This document shows positions 25,501 to 37,695 of a stretch of 64,000 nucleotides of DNA, in pieces. A model generated the notes under the pieces. The model had not been told where the DNA came from and searched no databases. It worked only from the letters and a program-made list of their open reading frames with translations. A program made the translations under genes and the position numbers. Origin of the DNA: Bombus terrestris (lineage: Eukaryota; Arthropoda; Insecta; Hymenoptera; Apidae); assembly GCF_910591885.1 (NCBI RefSeq), contig NC_063279.1:1054001-1118000 (forward strand), in the 5' to 3' direction. Each line of letters opens with the position of its first letter. The first letter of the stretch is position 1.

Positions 25501-28037
25501 ACTATGATTCATTACGAAGGATCGTGACGTCTTCGATTCGTATAATTGAATAAAAACGCGAGTATTTTTTTTATGCGAAATGTTTATCTCTGATTTGAAA
25601 GACGACGATTTAAAAATAAGAATTAGGTAGGACGATTTAATGGAAATTTACCTCACGACGTCACGGCAGTCTCCTTCGACGTTCAACCGGAAGTATTCGT
25701 CTCCTGGCCTGTCCTGGCATAATTCCTCGGCATTTGCGTCAATTCCATCAGCCCCTTCATCGTCTTGTGCTCTGACTTGCGTTCCTGGAAATTAAAAAAC
25801 GCTGTTAAACGATCGAGAAATCCTTTAACGAATATATATATAGCTTTCGTTTAAGAGTAGAAATGGGAATTTACAAGTTCTTAGCAATTGTAGAAAGAAG
25901 AAAATTGAAATCCGTCGCTTTAACGGATTTGCTACTTCTGGTGTTTAAGTACAATCGTAAAACTTTCTTATTTCGAATAAAAGCGATCTTCGAAAGCAAA
26001 GAGATACCACGCCTCGTTCTCCGGCTTTGACCACTAACAATTACGTACTTTCTATCATCGATTACATAAACGTTTCTCGATCCACGAGCACAATCTCTAA
26101 CGTGACTTCGCAACATCGCTCCTTCCTTTCTTCGCCCCATTTAAAGAATCTAACGATAAGTTAGGTTAGACACGATTAAGTGCAAGTTCCTAGTTTTCCT
26201 TCTTTTATAATAGCGTTAGCAAGTTAAAAAATACTTGATTTACTTTTCGCTCGCGTTTCCTCTTTCCTTTTTTTTTTTCTTGTCCATCTTGATAGACGGA
26301 AGCACGTAAACGGAACGTGAAAGTAATCTCGTCTTTCGATCACAAATATCCAAATCTTAATGGACACCGTCTAGGGAGCAGGCACCTACCGCTTTTTATT
26401 TTCACGGACCTCCGCAATTAAATTAGAAGAAAACAAGAAGGAAACGTCACCGACAGAGCGGTTCGCGTGACATTTGAATAAGAATGGCATAGATCGGTAT
26501 TGTGAGGATCGTATAAGGAAAATGTCGCGATCGTTGGAAGCCACGATCTCTAGAGATCGTAAACCGAATACGACGGGGTCGGTGAACCCCCGTAGAAGTA
26601 GAAAGTCTTGGAAATGTCAGGGCAACGAGACACGAGTGGGGAGAGAAGCGACAGTGGTTCTCTAAAGTAGGTTCTGTCTGTCTCTCCCTCTACCCCTCTT
26701 GCCATAATCGAGCATCCTTGTTCGAACAAGTCTCGAACGTGCCTTCTTCTTCTTCCACGACCACGAATCGTGATCCGTAATCGTGATCAACGCCACTTCC
26801 GGACAACTTGTCTTTGTTCAAACTTTTGCATCGGCCTTATCAACGAGACGATAAAACAATTATTTCTTAAAGTGTACGAATTTTATTTTATTGTCGAGAA
26901 GTTTACTTTTTGAATAGTTGTCTTTTGGCAATAATATCGAAATTGTTTTGAACGTTTCAAGTTTGTCAGGATCGAAGAGTCTTTCGATTTTGTATTGAAA
27001 AAAGATCTTTCGATCGTCAGATCGTCGTCGCATTAACCGGTCGAGGTGTCGCGATCGAATTGACGTAGCTGCACTGAAGGAGCCGTTTGACATGTCTTGT
27101 CGCGGCTTCGATCGTTGAAGTCACCAGAACGTTCATGGCGCCGAAGAACCTATCGATCTCGAGTCATTTAAGGGGATTGTGAAACTACCGCAATGCTTTT
27201 CAGCCTTTGTTTAATTTTTATAAATATCTCCATTGATTAAAGAGTTCTACTTATTAAAAGAGATTTAAACGTAATTAATCGAGAAACAATTTCCCGTTCA
27301 TCGAGGAAAATTAGAAGAACGCGAAAGTCGTCTATTTTAAAATTATAATAGAAATTTCGCATTGAAATTGAAATGTAACACGGATCGTATATTATTCGGA
27401 AGAACCAAGCAACGATAACGTTAAACGACGAGTGATCCTGGAACGGAAAGTTCTCGTGGAAACTCGTTTCGTCCGAAGGAAATTCTGTAAACGTCGAAAG
27501 CAACTTTCACCTGCAACAGGCATTCGAAGAATCGGAGCCTAGAAGGCCAGGTGTTTCTCTTTGACGAGAAATCATGTTTATCATGAAAGATTCTCCATCT
27601 TCCGATCAAACTTTCACCCTAAACACGATATTCCAACGTTACCGAATCTCCCGCTCAACTAAAACTCTTTAACGAACAAATAAATTATTTAAAATCCAAC
27701 ATCATCCAATCTCAACTGCCATCAAACTTCTAAGAACTCTTCAGAATTTAATCCTCCAACTCCTAACGCTTCCAACTTCCATCTAAATTCAAACTTTAAG
27801 ATACTTTTTCGAATCTTAATCCGAAGCTTAAACGTTCTTTGAATCGAACTTTCTAAAAATATCGAGAAACCAATTTGTCGCGATGTTCGATACAGATGAA
27901 TAAAACACGGGCAAACGGAAATAAGGAAGACGTAGCAAGAGTGTGTACTCACCGGCAAACAGAAAGAGAGATCCAAGAAGGAACAGGAACTTTGGCGACA
28001 TCGTGGCCGCTGCCGCCGTCGTCGTCGTCGCCGTCAT
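16523..28037 (-). CDS. verm: Chitin deacetylase-like protein vermiform (Cda2)
   Basis: Secreted chitin-binding protein of the CE4 chitin deacetylase family, acting in insect apical matrix (tracheal tube, cuticle). Exons: 28037-27953, 25784-25652, then either 24547-24417 or 24352-24240, then 19801-19652, 19153-18231 and 16756-16523 (TGA); 551 or 545 residues. Exon 1 encodes a signal peptide (MSPKFLFLLGSLFLFA); a second in-frame ATG is at 28001. Exon 2 plus the alternative exon form a peritrophin-type chitin-binding domain. The 150-bp exon is an LDL-receptor class A repeat (CPEGKLSCGNGECVDKELFC). The 923-bp exon is the deacetylase-like domain, with RAPYLRVGG and LHFHASW kept. Motif 1 reads TFNGA instead of TFDD and motif 2 reads FSLTH instead of HSxTH, so ordinary zinc catalysis is doubtful. 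The verm rather than serp assignment rests on the alternative chitin-binding exon and on my recollection of the paralogues. Confidence 0.9.
17605..17645. repeat. GA microsatellite in verm last intron
   Basis: An uninterrupted GA dinucleotide run within the 1.47-kb intron between the last two verm exons. The rest of that intron (16757-18230) shows nothing I can interpret. Confidence 0.8.
20005..20122. mobile_element. Possible piggyBac-type MITE
   Basis: TTAACCCTCTATCAATGG starts at 20005 and TTTGGTAGGGTTAA ends at 20122. Both ends are a TTAA followed inward by CCCT, with further partial match (CTATC against TACC). A TTAA target and CCCT terminus are the hallmarks of piggyBac-like elements. 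The 118-bp unit has no coding capacity. The inverted repeats are short, so chance is not excluded. Confidence 0.3.
22535..22640. repeat. GA/G-rich low-complexity tract
   Basis: GAGAGA-type dinucleotide runs with a G-rich stretch near 22630-22645, inside the verm intron. Confidence 0.75.
24240..24352 (-). other. verm: verm alternative exon, proximal copy (variant a)
   Basis: 113 bp coding CTKSGLKQITCPSGLAFDLD then KQTCDWKGKVTNCDKLE, the second half of the chitin-binding domain. The acceptor is AG before 24352 and the donor GTAAGTCG follows 24240. It starts by completing a codon begun as AG in exon 2 and ends with one base of the next codon, exactly like its neighbour at 24417-24547. This version is closer to the same segment of the serp gene, suggesting that it keeps the ancestral form. 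Confidence 0.88.
24417..24547 (-). other. verm: verm alternative exon, distal copy (variant b)
   Basis: 131 bp coding CDKASEIGVTRLATVRCPTG then LAFDIERQTCDWKTNVKNCDQLE. It is homologous to the exon at 24240-24352 (both have CP-GLAFD, QTCDWK, NCD-LE) but has six extra residues before the second cysteine. Acceptor CAG lies before 24547 and donor GTAAGCG after 24417. Only 64 bp separate the two exons. Splicing both, or neither, breaks the reading frame, so they must be mutually exclusive. Confidence 0.88.
25785..27952. other. verm first intron
   Basis: 2.2 kb between the signal-peptide exon and the first chitin-binding exon. I see no coding exon or repeat of note. First introns of developmental genes often hold enhancers, but nothing in the bases proves one. 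Confidence 0.5.
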
Positions 28038-28160
28038 CGTCGTTGTCAGGACAAAGAGCGTCTGGACAAGCCGCGCCCTCTCGCCCCTCTATATGTGCAC
28101 CACCACTCCTTCCTCTTCGTCGAAGGACTTTCACCATCCGGATGGTGCTGCCACCTTCCC
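28038..28160 (-). promoter_or_regulatory. Candidate verm core promoter
   Basis: On the minus strand a TATA-like CATATAGA (TATAGA at 28093-28088) lies 30 bases before a weak initiator-like TCCAGAC (A at 28063), which would give a very short leader before the ATG at 28037 or 62 bases to the ATG at 28001. A perfect 16-bp palindrome CACCATCCGGATGGTG lies at 28132-28147. GC content is high. The start site is a guess. Confidence 0.35.
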
Positions 28161-31100
28161 TGCGTCGTAAAATAGTTGGAGAACAAGGGTTCCATTCCTT
28201 CCGTCTGTTCGTGGAGAACGAGAGGGGACCGTGGCATTCCATTTCGCCTCGATCTTCCTTGTCTCGCGCGATCCAATCAGAGACTACTAGTTGCGGTTTT
28301 TGACGAGAGATCGAGAGGAAGAAGATGAGCGATCGTTTTGGAGTTTGTTCGATGCGATTGGTTATTCTCGTGGCCCGAATTTGCCTGGTTTGTTCTACTT
28401 TCATCGATATTTAGTTTTCTAATCATTGTTTCCACCTTTCTTTAAATGGAGAGTTCTTTCGAGAGGAAAGGCATGTATATGGGACCATTCGTGTCTTGAA
28501 TTTCTATTACTTTGGAAAAAGAAAGATTGGTAATAATGGTAAAATCTTCAGTCTTTTGAGGAGAATGCCATTCGCAATGGTCGCTGAAATTTATGCATTT
28601 GTGGGAAATATACCGAGTAACACGTATAACACGTTAAAATAATTTATGGAACTTACGAATAATTTATGAAAAATTTGCGAGCGAAATATCGTACTATCGT
28701 TCAGAATATAGTACTTGTTATAATATTTAATGAAAGAAATCTCTATTCTGCTCCTTTAATTCTTGTGTCCAAAATCATACGAATTTAATTACTAATTACT
28801 AATTACTAATTGCGATCGAACTACTAATTTCTGGACAGGTGGATCAAACTTAATAGCAAAAATATAGTTCGTTTGGGTCTGCAGTGTATTCAAGGTCCGC
28901 GTTGCAAGGTCTCCGTAGAAGTGAAAACACGCTTTACGCATCGTTTTACGGCCTCCACGAAAATATCGGCTGACAGCGGCAGCTCTGAAAGGGGGCGACG
29001 AAAAATGGCTCGCGCTCGTAAAACTCACGATGAAAGTATCGTTCACGTAGCCGAGTAACTTTCCACGAAAAATGCCCTGTATGTCATGTTCGTCGACATG
29101 ACATAAACCTTGAACCTCTCGGCTTTTAGTGTAAAATTCGGCAAGATACGTTCCAACGAATTTTGTACCGTATTTTCGACAAAATAATGAAAAGGAATTC
29201 GTCGTCCCTCTTAATGCCTCTAAAACCAAAGTGAAGCTTTAGAAAATCATGAAACATCGTACCACGGAAGCACCTATGAAAGACTCAAATTACTTTTAAA
29301 ACACTCCATTATGGAATCGTCGATTCTGTTGCAACGTAAGCCACGCATACATCTCCTTCATAAGGCAGAATTTTGGAGGGATTCTTTGTTTCTCCGTTTC
29401 CATTTCATTTGCTTCTACCGGTGCCTCGCACGGCTGTCTGAATTATTTACGCGGTTTTAACGTTGCTTGCCAAATAATTCTCATCTCTCGTCCTTCCACC
29501 CCTTTGCCCAACTACCACCGGCTGCTGTATTTTCTCCCTATAGTTGTTAGCGTGGCACGTTTGCGCAACACGTTTATTTATTCCTGAGCTAAGCCAGGAT
29601 ACACCGGGTGGTCAATAAATTTGCAGTTTACGCGGTAAAAGGTTATCGACGTCCCCGGCGAAATAACTTCGCGGGACGCGCTATTGCGTTAGAGCCACGC
29701 TGCGTACCGTAATCCACGGTACAATCGCATTGATTCCACTTTATCGATAAAAATTATTTTCATGCATGCTGTTTGTTGTCCGCGAGTCGCTCGTATACGA
29801 TATAATTCTATATAATGCAACGATTTGATTTGAAATATCGTTGTCATATCTTAGACAGAAATAATTGCAAAGTATCTCTTATCTTGCATCCGCTGTTTAG
29901 TCATCTAGTGTCTACTGTTTATTTTGTCTAACGTGATCGTTTGAAACGTTGCAATTTTTTGGAAAGCAGATAAATGTAATTAGCGACATAATTATAATAT
30001 AGTTGGACAGGTTCGATCGACACGAAGCTTGTTGAAATTAAAACGAAAGGTATATAGAAAGATATATATGTATATAATGCAAGAAAAAGCTGCAAACTTA
30101 TATTTAGATGGTCTACTAAAATATTATTTAAATCTGCAAAGGTATATCATTATTTAGAAAATTTCTATAAAAAGATCTGTGACACTGCCATACAAAATTA
30201 CCGACTGGTCAATTCGAATATTCTAGTAATTCTAACGTTAATTATCACTTTTTATACGAAGGCAGAAGGTTTCCTAATATGTTCATGAACGAGAATGTAC
30301 GAGATTCCGCGAAATCGGTGGTAGGGAAACGCGTGAGATAAATTCGCGACGCGGTCTGTTCTCAATAACCAATATCTACGAAACAAAGGATTTGCGTAGA
30401 CCAAACGTCCTTCTTGGCATCGAGATCGATCGAGACCTGTGTTCCCATCGGGTATCCCCTGCTTCGCCTTTATCTCGACACGTTCCTTCGACGAACGTCG
30501 AATAACGTAGCCAAAGAGGATTTAGAGAAGTATTTGTCCGCCAGTCGGGATCGATAAATCCCGAGATAACGCGAACTTGTTGCAGATAACGTTTAATAAC
30601 GCGTACGATCGTGTGTTTCGGTCATTCGTTAGGACACGTTGAATAAATCCTAAATTCCTAACCTCACTTTCGAATATATCGAACAACCGAAGCCATGAAT
30701 TCCACAGCAGTTCAAATCCACCGATAAATAGAACGAGAAAGTTAGTTTCCTTTGTCTATCTTTTTTAATACGTTATTTATCTTGTTGATTTTTTCTGCGA
30801 ATATTATTGTCTTCGCTATGGTTATATTTTCAACGTTGTTATTGTGGATAACGACGTTTCTTTATGAAAAGGTTCGTAAAGCTGTAAACCCGTGCCGTTT
30901 CGGGTATCATCGAGTAATTTATTCTATTTTTAGTCAGTTCGCGTGGAGGATGATATCTAATAGGAAGAATATTTATTAAATTTAATTACTGTCTCGAGAC
31001 AGCCGTGACTTACGTCGTCTTGGACTTGGTGGCTTCGATTGGTTGATGAAGGAAAAGAGCGAAGAAATTGAGAAACCGAGATTACTTGGGATAAGGTCGA

Positions 31101-34100
31101 TATATCTCGATGTGCAAAAAGGAAAACAATGAGATTCGAATCAGAGGAACGGTGTTTCGCATTAAGAATGTTGTAAGTCGTTTCTAATTGCAATTAACAA
31201 ATCTTGGCTCACTGGTGAACTTCTAAATAGGCCAAAAGAACGCAGTGGCGTCGTTAGAAATAACGTACGTATGGAAAGAATCTTGATGTAGACACGATGA
31301 TGACGATGAATTGCACAAAAATCCTCCATTACCGTCAGATTTCTTCTTTATACGCTTTTTTCGTACTCTTTTTTTTGCGAGTCTGGACCAATCGAAGATT
31401 ACACACCGTGGCTTTTCGTTAGAACGAAATTTCTGGGGTCGCTCGAATGGAAAGGAGGATCGATGAAGCAACCGAGTGGTCGCGAAGGAAGAGATATTCA
31501 GCTGCGGTCCGGAAAGTTGCGTCCGTAATACGCGAAACGTTTCGCAGACTGGCATGTACCACGAATGTTAATGATGAAACATGATATGCTAATCGATGAG
31601 AAACATCATCGTCGGATCTGAGGTAACTGAGCGAAAACGGAGCCAGTGCTGTCGGTGGAAGAGATAGAGCGAGGTTGTAAATTCAAGCGTCGAACGACGA
31701 TATGGATCGATCTAACTTTAAACCAGAACTACGTGCGCTTTAGACGTAGAAATACTTCGAATTTCAGGCTGCAAACAGATGCATAATTTTTTCACTCGAC
31801 TTTGTGTTTCCATCAAATATCCGCTCGAGGTTAGATCGCTTGAATTCAAGCAACCTAAGTAATCCGAACGAGGCTTAAAATTGAAAGTATAAATCGAAGA
31901 ACACGAGAAAATTCATCTGGAATGTATATAACATTTTATTAAAGACCTTTCTATATATCACCAATGGAAGTGGTACGTGAATGCAATAAACTCAGGCGAA
32001 GAAAGAGAGAGAAAGAGAAAGAGAGATTTACATCATCTTCGGCTATAAGATGAAATGTATTAATCTTCGACTTCGTTTTTCTTGATAAACGAGCGGAACG
32101 TTCGAGTAGCTCGTAATGCACGCGTTCACGTGAACACGTGTCTCGTGATTAACGACTAGGAAGTAACTATTTCCTTATTTAATCTGGCAACGGCCCTGAA
32201 GTTTCGTGGGATCGATAGAAACGCGACCGATAGAAATCAGCTATGTGAAACCGTGAATCACTGGGTCTTTGTGCTCCTGCGAACTTAATCACGCTAGCGT
32301 CTTTTATTTTATCCTTTCTAGGTGTTTGTTTCGTTTCATAATTTTTATTCTAAAGACATTCTTCCAATAAGCGGATGCATGTCGTTTTGCAAAAATTACA
32401 AGATTTCTTAATAACAAAATGTCAGACTTTCGGTGACTAAAAATTTCTCAAGTATTGCGTATTCAATTTTTAAGTCGTGAACAATTTTTATACTCAAAGA
32501 GAAGTCTTCTAAATACGTAACAAACGTTCAGCCGAGGAAATTCGTACGAATACCGATCTTTTTTCAGTTATTAAGAAATGTCCGGCTGTCAGAAATAATA
32601 TCTTGAACCATTAAAAAAGATTCTTAATCGTCCTTTAGAAGATTTTTTTACTACGAAAAAATCTCCTAATTACGTAATAGATTCGCAACCGCTAAAGATA
32701 TCTTCGCTTGAATCTAACAGCTTAAACCAGCAACCAGAAGATAAATGGTTTTTCGTTTCTACTTCGTTTCACGGCAAGTTACAAATTATTACAAATTGCA
32801 AGGCTTACGGTAGATAGCGATTGCTGTTCCCCAACAGCGTTATCCACGGCATTTCTAAACGCGTTCTAAGCTCCGAGTCCTTGACGAGATGCACACGCTG
32901 AGATGCCAACGGGGGCACACGTTCACCCGTACAATGAATACAGGGAGTCTGGGAAAACCAGTTTTCGTAGTTCACGATCCTATGCACGACGTCTCTTTAT
33001 TTTCTTCTCCTTTTTATCCTTCTGTCTTTTTTCTTTTCCTATTTTCTCCAGTCTTTTCCCAGTAACCTATGCAGTTGCAAAAATAATGGTCGAGAAAGTG
33101 TTGCTTGGAACCTTGATCCTTCAGCTACTCGCTTGACTTTTCATCTTCGATGTTTGATTCGCCTTTTTCACTTTTCTGTCTGACAACTGTCAGTCGTTGA
33201 TTGATCAATTGTTGTTTGTCGGTGGATAAGCTGGTGGTTCTGTACGATGATGATTTATAGAATTAAAGTTTTGTTATGTGTTACTTTCAATCTTCCACGA
33301 AGACGTTGGAAAGGAATAAAAAGAAACATTCTTGGCGATCATTTATCTCTCCACTTTCTTTTTTTTTTTTATTTCTTTGATCCTTTCACCCATCAACCCT
33401 TATCTCTTAACTACAAATGTCTACATTTTTCCTATTATCACAAAAGTACAATCTCTAGGATTATTTCGTGATTTTACTTATCGAATGATCGTGTTGTAAG
33501 AATTAGAAAATTCGTTTCTTTACGATCGAAGATAGCCCAATGCCGAGTAGTTTTTAAAATGTTTTAATACATTATGGTAATGAAATAAATCCTCGGATAA
33601 ATATTAGATACGAGTGGTTTATGGTTTTGAGTTATTGCTTCAAACGACGGAATTGCTGCCAGAATTTATTGGCATAGATATCCAAATGGATTATTTAGAA
33701 GTCACATCAACCTACCGTTAACTATATTAAAAAGGTTATCTCTGTGAATATAATAACATATCGATAAATTCGATATACAAGCGATTCTAACAAACCGACA
33801 AACAAGCTGATTTTAGAAGGTTCGTTTCGCAGAGACTAATCACGATCGATCGAGGGGAAAACGTATGAAATAAGTTTTATACGCGAGAATCGAACGCTGA
33901 AGGTTATTCGGTTACGTAATCGAATAGCACAGTGACCCACAGACCTTTTTCTCTTGCTCTTTTCTTCTTCCTTCATGCTTTCTACAATCGCAACCTCTCC
34001 TTGAACCATCCTCGTGCCTTCTGGAGATCGTCGCCGGCTCGAGGAACGCGCAGCTTACTTCAATTAACGTGCACATCCCTGGATCATCGATCCATCCACA

Positions 34101-37097
34101 TCAAACTGTGTCGTCTAACGTTATCTTGAATGGTTTTGAACGAGGAATCGTTCGGAATCGAGATTCTTATCGAACATCTTTTCTACGTAAGAAAAAGCCG
34201 CTTACCTTTTTTCTTCGATGATACATAGAATCTTTAACAATGGAGACAAGTTATAAATCACGATGAGTAGACTTTTCATCGATGATAGGTCGTGTTTTGA
34301 TGACTTGGAGGTTTCTTTCGTACGAGCTCTGAGAGAATATTAAAATAGATACTTTTTTTTTCTAAATATCGCTGATTTCAAAGCTTCTTTTCTTTGAACT
34401 TTAGAAAAGTAGAAAATTAATTTTATTTAATCGTGGAAATTGCTATTGAAAATTTTGATTTTGGTTCGATGAAATATTTTATCGTGCATTATGAGACTTG
34501 TCTTTGACTTGTTTCGAAGCTTTGAATATTCGAAGTTCGTGAGAGAAGGAAAAAATAAAGGCAGAAATCGAATTGCGTGAATCGTTGAACTTTCTCCCAA
34601 AGAAATATTCGTCGCTGTAAACACCGCGTTCGTTTTAAAGCAGCGATTCTTCTCTTTCGTTCAAATAGAAAGCGCGTCGAATTTTGATTTATAGATGACC
34701 CCCTGAATATTTATAGGATCATTCGAACGCAACCTCTGCTTGAAACAATTCCGAAACCGTCGAAAACTTCTTCAAACTTTATTATTACTATTACTCCCTG
34801 CTATTCCCTCAATTTCTCTCAAATCTCCACATTCGTCTAAAAATTATTCGTAATAATAACTTCGCGCTATAACGAAAAAGGGGACGAAAGATAACGAAAT
34901 AAAACAATTGAATTATTTCAGCGAAAGTATTTCAATATTTTCATTTACGCGTATCATTCGTTTCAATAATATTTCCTTTTAATTCCGATCGCAATTACTT
35001 CGCAGTGTTGTCTGACTCTTGTCAGGAAAATATAACAAAGTAAAGATACCATTGACAATTCATTCCGAATAGTATCCCTTCTTAACATCAACAGCCACTT
35101 CGTATCCTTATCGAAGAAAAATAGAATGAAATAATTGACGGAAGTACAATACGTACTCCAGTGTTTCCATTTGAAAATTTTCTAACTGCGTAAAGGTGAA
35201 AAGCGGCACGCTGTTGTCACGTAGGAGACACAAGAAATCGCGAAAATGACAGATCACCTGTGATCACCTCGCGTCGCAGTTCGAACGTTTCACAAATAAG
35301 GTGAAGAAATTGAACTTTATGTATGGTAATAGAATTTATTATGCGAATCCAACAGAGTAACGGTTCAAAGCGTTAATTTGGGAGGGTTTTCATACTGAGG
35401 TTTTGGTCCCTCTGGAGGGGTTATCATATCAGGGATGTATATCATAAGTGGCTATTCCGTTACTCTCTGGTTACTGTTCGATAGCTGTGGCATGCAGGAT
35501 GTTTAGTCTATCCTATTACTGTTGCTGAGCGTGTGATGTTCTTGAGCGTGTAACACTGTCATGCTTGATTAAAATTGCTATTTGCAAGTTCAAAGGATTT
35601 TAGGAAACTAAAGTTTGATTATTTTTTTAGAGAGAGAAGAATGGTACGGACAGTTGCAAAGGCTTTCTTTTTGTCGTGGCTTGGTCGCGAATGGGAAAGT
35701 CGAGTCAACCGAGCCGGTGGCACAGGGTGAGCAAAAGAAGAGAAGCGCGAGGAGAAGGCAAAGTTTCGAAATACGAGATGCGCATAATTATACGCGCCTA
35801 CTTAGCTGCATCGGGAATGCAACGTAGTCCTCCGTTTTTCTGGCACGCCCCGTGTCTACCTTTCGATCGGCCTTTGTCCGTCCCTGCTGCGACTCCCATT
35901 TATGGCTTATGAACCTTATAATCCGCCTCGTCCCCTCGTAATTCAACGCCCTCCTAACTGTTGTTTCATCCAACGATGTGACGCAAAATTCGCGTCAAGT
36001 CACTGTAATTGCCTCGATCGAACTCGTGACGAATGGTAAATCACGGATAAAATGTCTTTTCGAAAGGAAATTTCAAAGTTGATTCCAGGTTGCCGATGTT
36101 TCGAATTCGATTGCAGGTTCAAGCAGAATTTTAAACCTGCTACGTTCTTCCAATTTTTATATTCCGATTTCATTCTTGATTCAACGAAGGAAAAGATTTA
36201 CCGTATTCTAGTAACGTGTTTCCTCTTAAGAAAAATAACAGCGCTAATGTAATTGCAAGATGTTTTATATAACACGCGTAATATGGACATAAAAGTCTTC
36301 TACGCGAGCCAATGCACGATTTGCAATGCTATAATAAATATTTGCTTCAAGATATTCGTCGCAACACAAATACAAGAAGTGGACATTGAAATCAATACGA
36401 TTATGAAAAACGATTGCCTAATTAATTTCGGCAACGTACCTGCTTGCCTTCGGTTTTAACAAGTTTCGACATTTTTGTCCTTTTCTTAAATAGAACATCC
36501 ATGATACTATATTAGAGAATACTGTAGCTAGAAATCGTATTAAGGGAGCTAAATAATGACACGAAGAATTAAAAAAGTATTCCTACGTAACACGTGACTC
36601 TTTTCTACTCCCTTAAATGAAACAAATCGGAAGAAGAAACTTTTCGCAGAAGATACAATGTTATTTATATGGGTTAGATGATGAATCGTAGATCAAAGAA
36701 AGGAAAAGATTCGATGCCGATCACGCGCCGGAAGAAGACTATTTCGTATGATCGACACACACCACCGACGACGTGATTTTCACCTTGACCGTGGACGGGT
36801 CATCGTCCATCGTTCTACCTTTGCTGATACTCCTGTTGTCGGGCCTCGTATTTGATGTGGGGCACTCGCCTCGATGTCGTTAACACCGATAACATCGTCC
36901 CTTTTGGCATGTGTATAAAACATTCCATTCGAGAAAGTAGGCTAATTTTGGGACTGAATTATCGAGCTAATCGATCGATCCTCGTGAATGTTGTTTATCG
37001 AGACGTGGAATGAAGATCCGCAGTCTACTAACGACAAATTCTCAGTTACCCCGGTTTCAGCTAAGCGTAGATTATAGAGCGGTCATCCCCGTTGGAA
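28161..37097. other. verm-serp intergenic DNA, part 1
   Basis: No coding gene is supported. Visible items are a short tandem AATTACT repeat at 28787-28812, a GC-richer stretch at about 29400-29720, a paired E-box (GTTCACGTGAAC followed by CACGTG) at 32124-32140, and a CpG-poor, G/T-rich block at about 35370-35545 that stands out from its surroundings. The rest is AT-rich spacer. Enhancers for the flanking tracheal/cuticle genes are plausible but unproven. Confidence 0.5.
28787..28812. repeat. Short tandem AATTACT repeat
   Basis: A seven-base unit AATTACT repeated almost four times just upstream of verm. Confidence 0.7.
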
Positions 37098-37695
37098 AGA
37101 AGAAAGGTGGTTTACCTTGCAGCAGCTGCCCACGTCAAGCTATGTAAGAAGCCGAGCTTCTGTAAAAGAGAAAAAAGAAGCTAAGAAGAATGGAAAGTTA
37201 TTCTCGTAGAGAGTAAACCGCTGCTTCTCGGCGATTGCGAGACATTATCACGTTTAATTGTCGTTCTCGCGTTCAATTAGCATCGTGAGAATGCTAACTC
37301 GACAAAATTTCTGATGACATTTCTTAGAAGACTGCGAGTTAAAGGTCAACTAATATAATTATACGTCTTCTCACGACTCCATTTGCTACGTTTATAAATC
37401 CTCTACATTCCGTTTCGTATTTCCTTCTTTCTCATTCATGCTGCATCTTGTTTTCATTTTGAATCGGTTTGCAAATTTTCTTAGCTTAATTCCTAAGGAA
37501 TAATCGGAAAAGATGGAAAAGGTACGAGTCTTTGTCCGCATTGTCCGATGACCGATCAACTCACGTTGATCAGCGATACAGGCGATCTATTAGAGAAAAG
37601 CGTGAATCGATGGCGAATCGATATCGAGCTGGCCGTGGCGTCTATTACGAGGAATAACGGAAGGCTGTTCCTGCAAGGTAAACCACCTTCCTTCT
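37098..37695. repeat. 598-bp segment bounded by 25-bp inverted repeats
   Basis: The sequence at 37098-37122 and the reverse complement of 37671-37695 agree at 24 of 25 positions. They share the perfect core AAGGTGGTTTACCTTGCAG. Identity stops abruptly on both sides. The enclosed 548 bp show no coding capacity. No matching target-site duplication is apparent directly outside the repeats. It could be a small transposon with terminal repeats or a pair of inverted regulatory sites. Confidence 0.6.

Noticed and set aside
36720..36900. GC-richer stretch with short frame beginning MDDDPSTVKV on the minus strand
   Set aside because: Only 23 codons, no splice evidence; possibly regulatory but nothing specific supports it.
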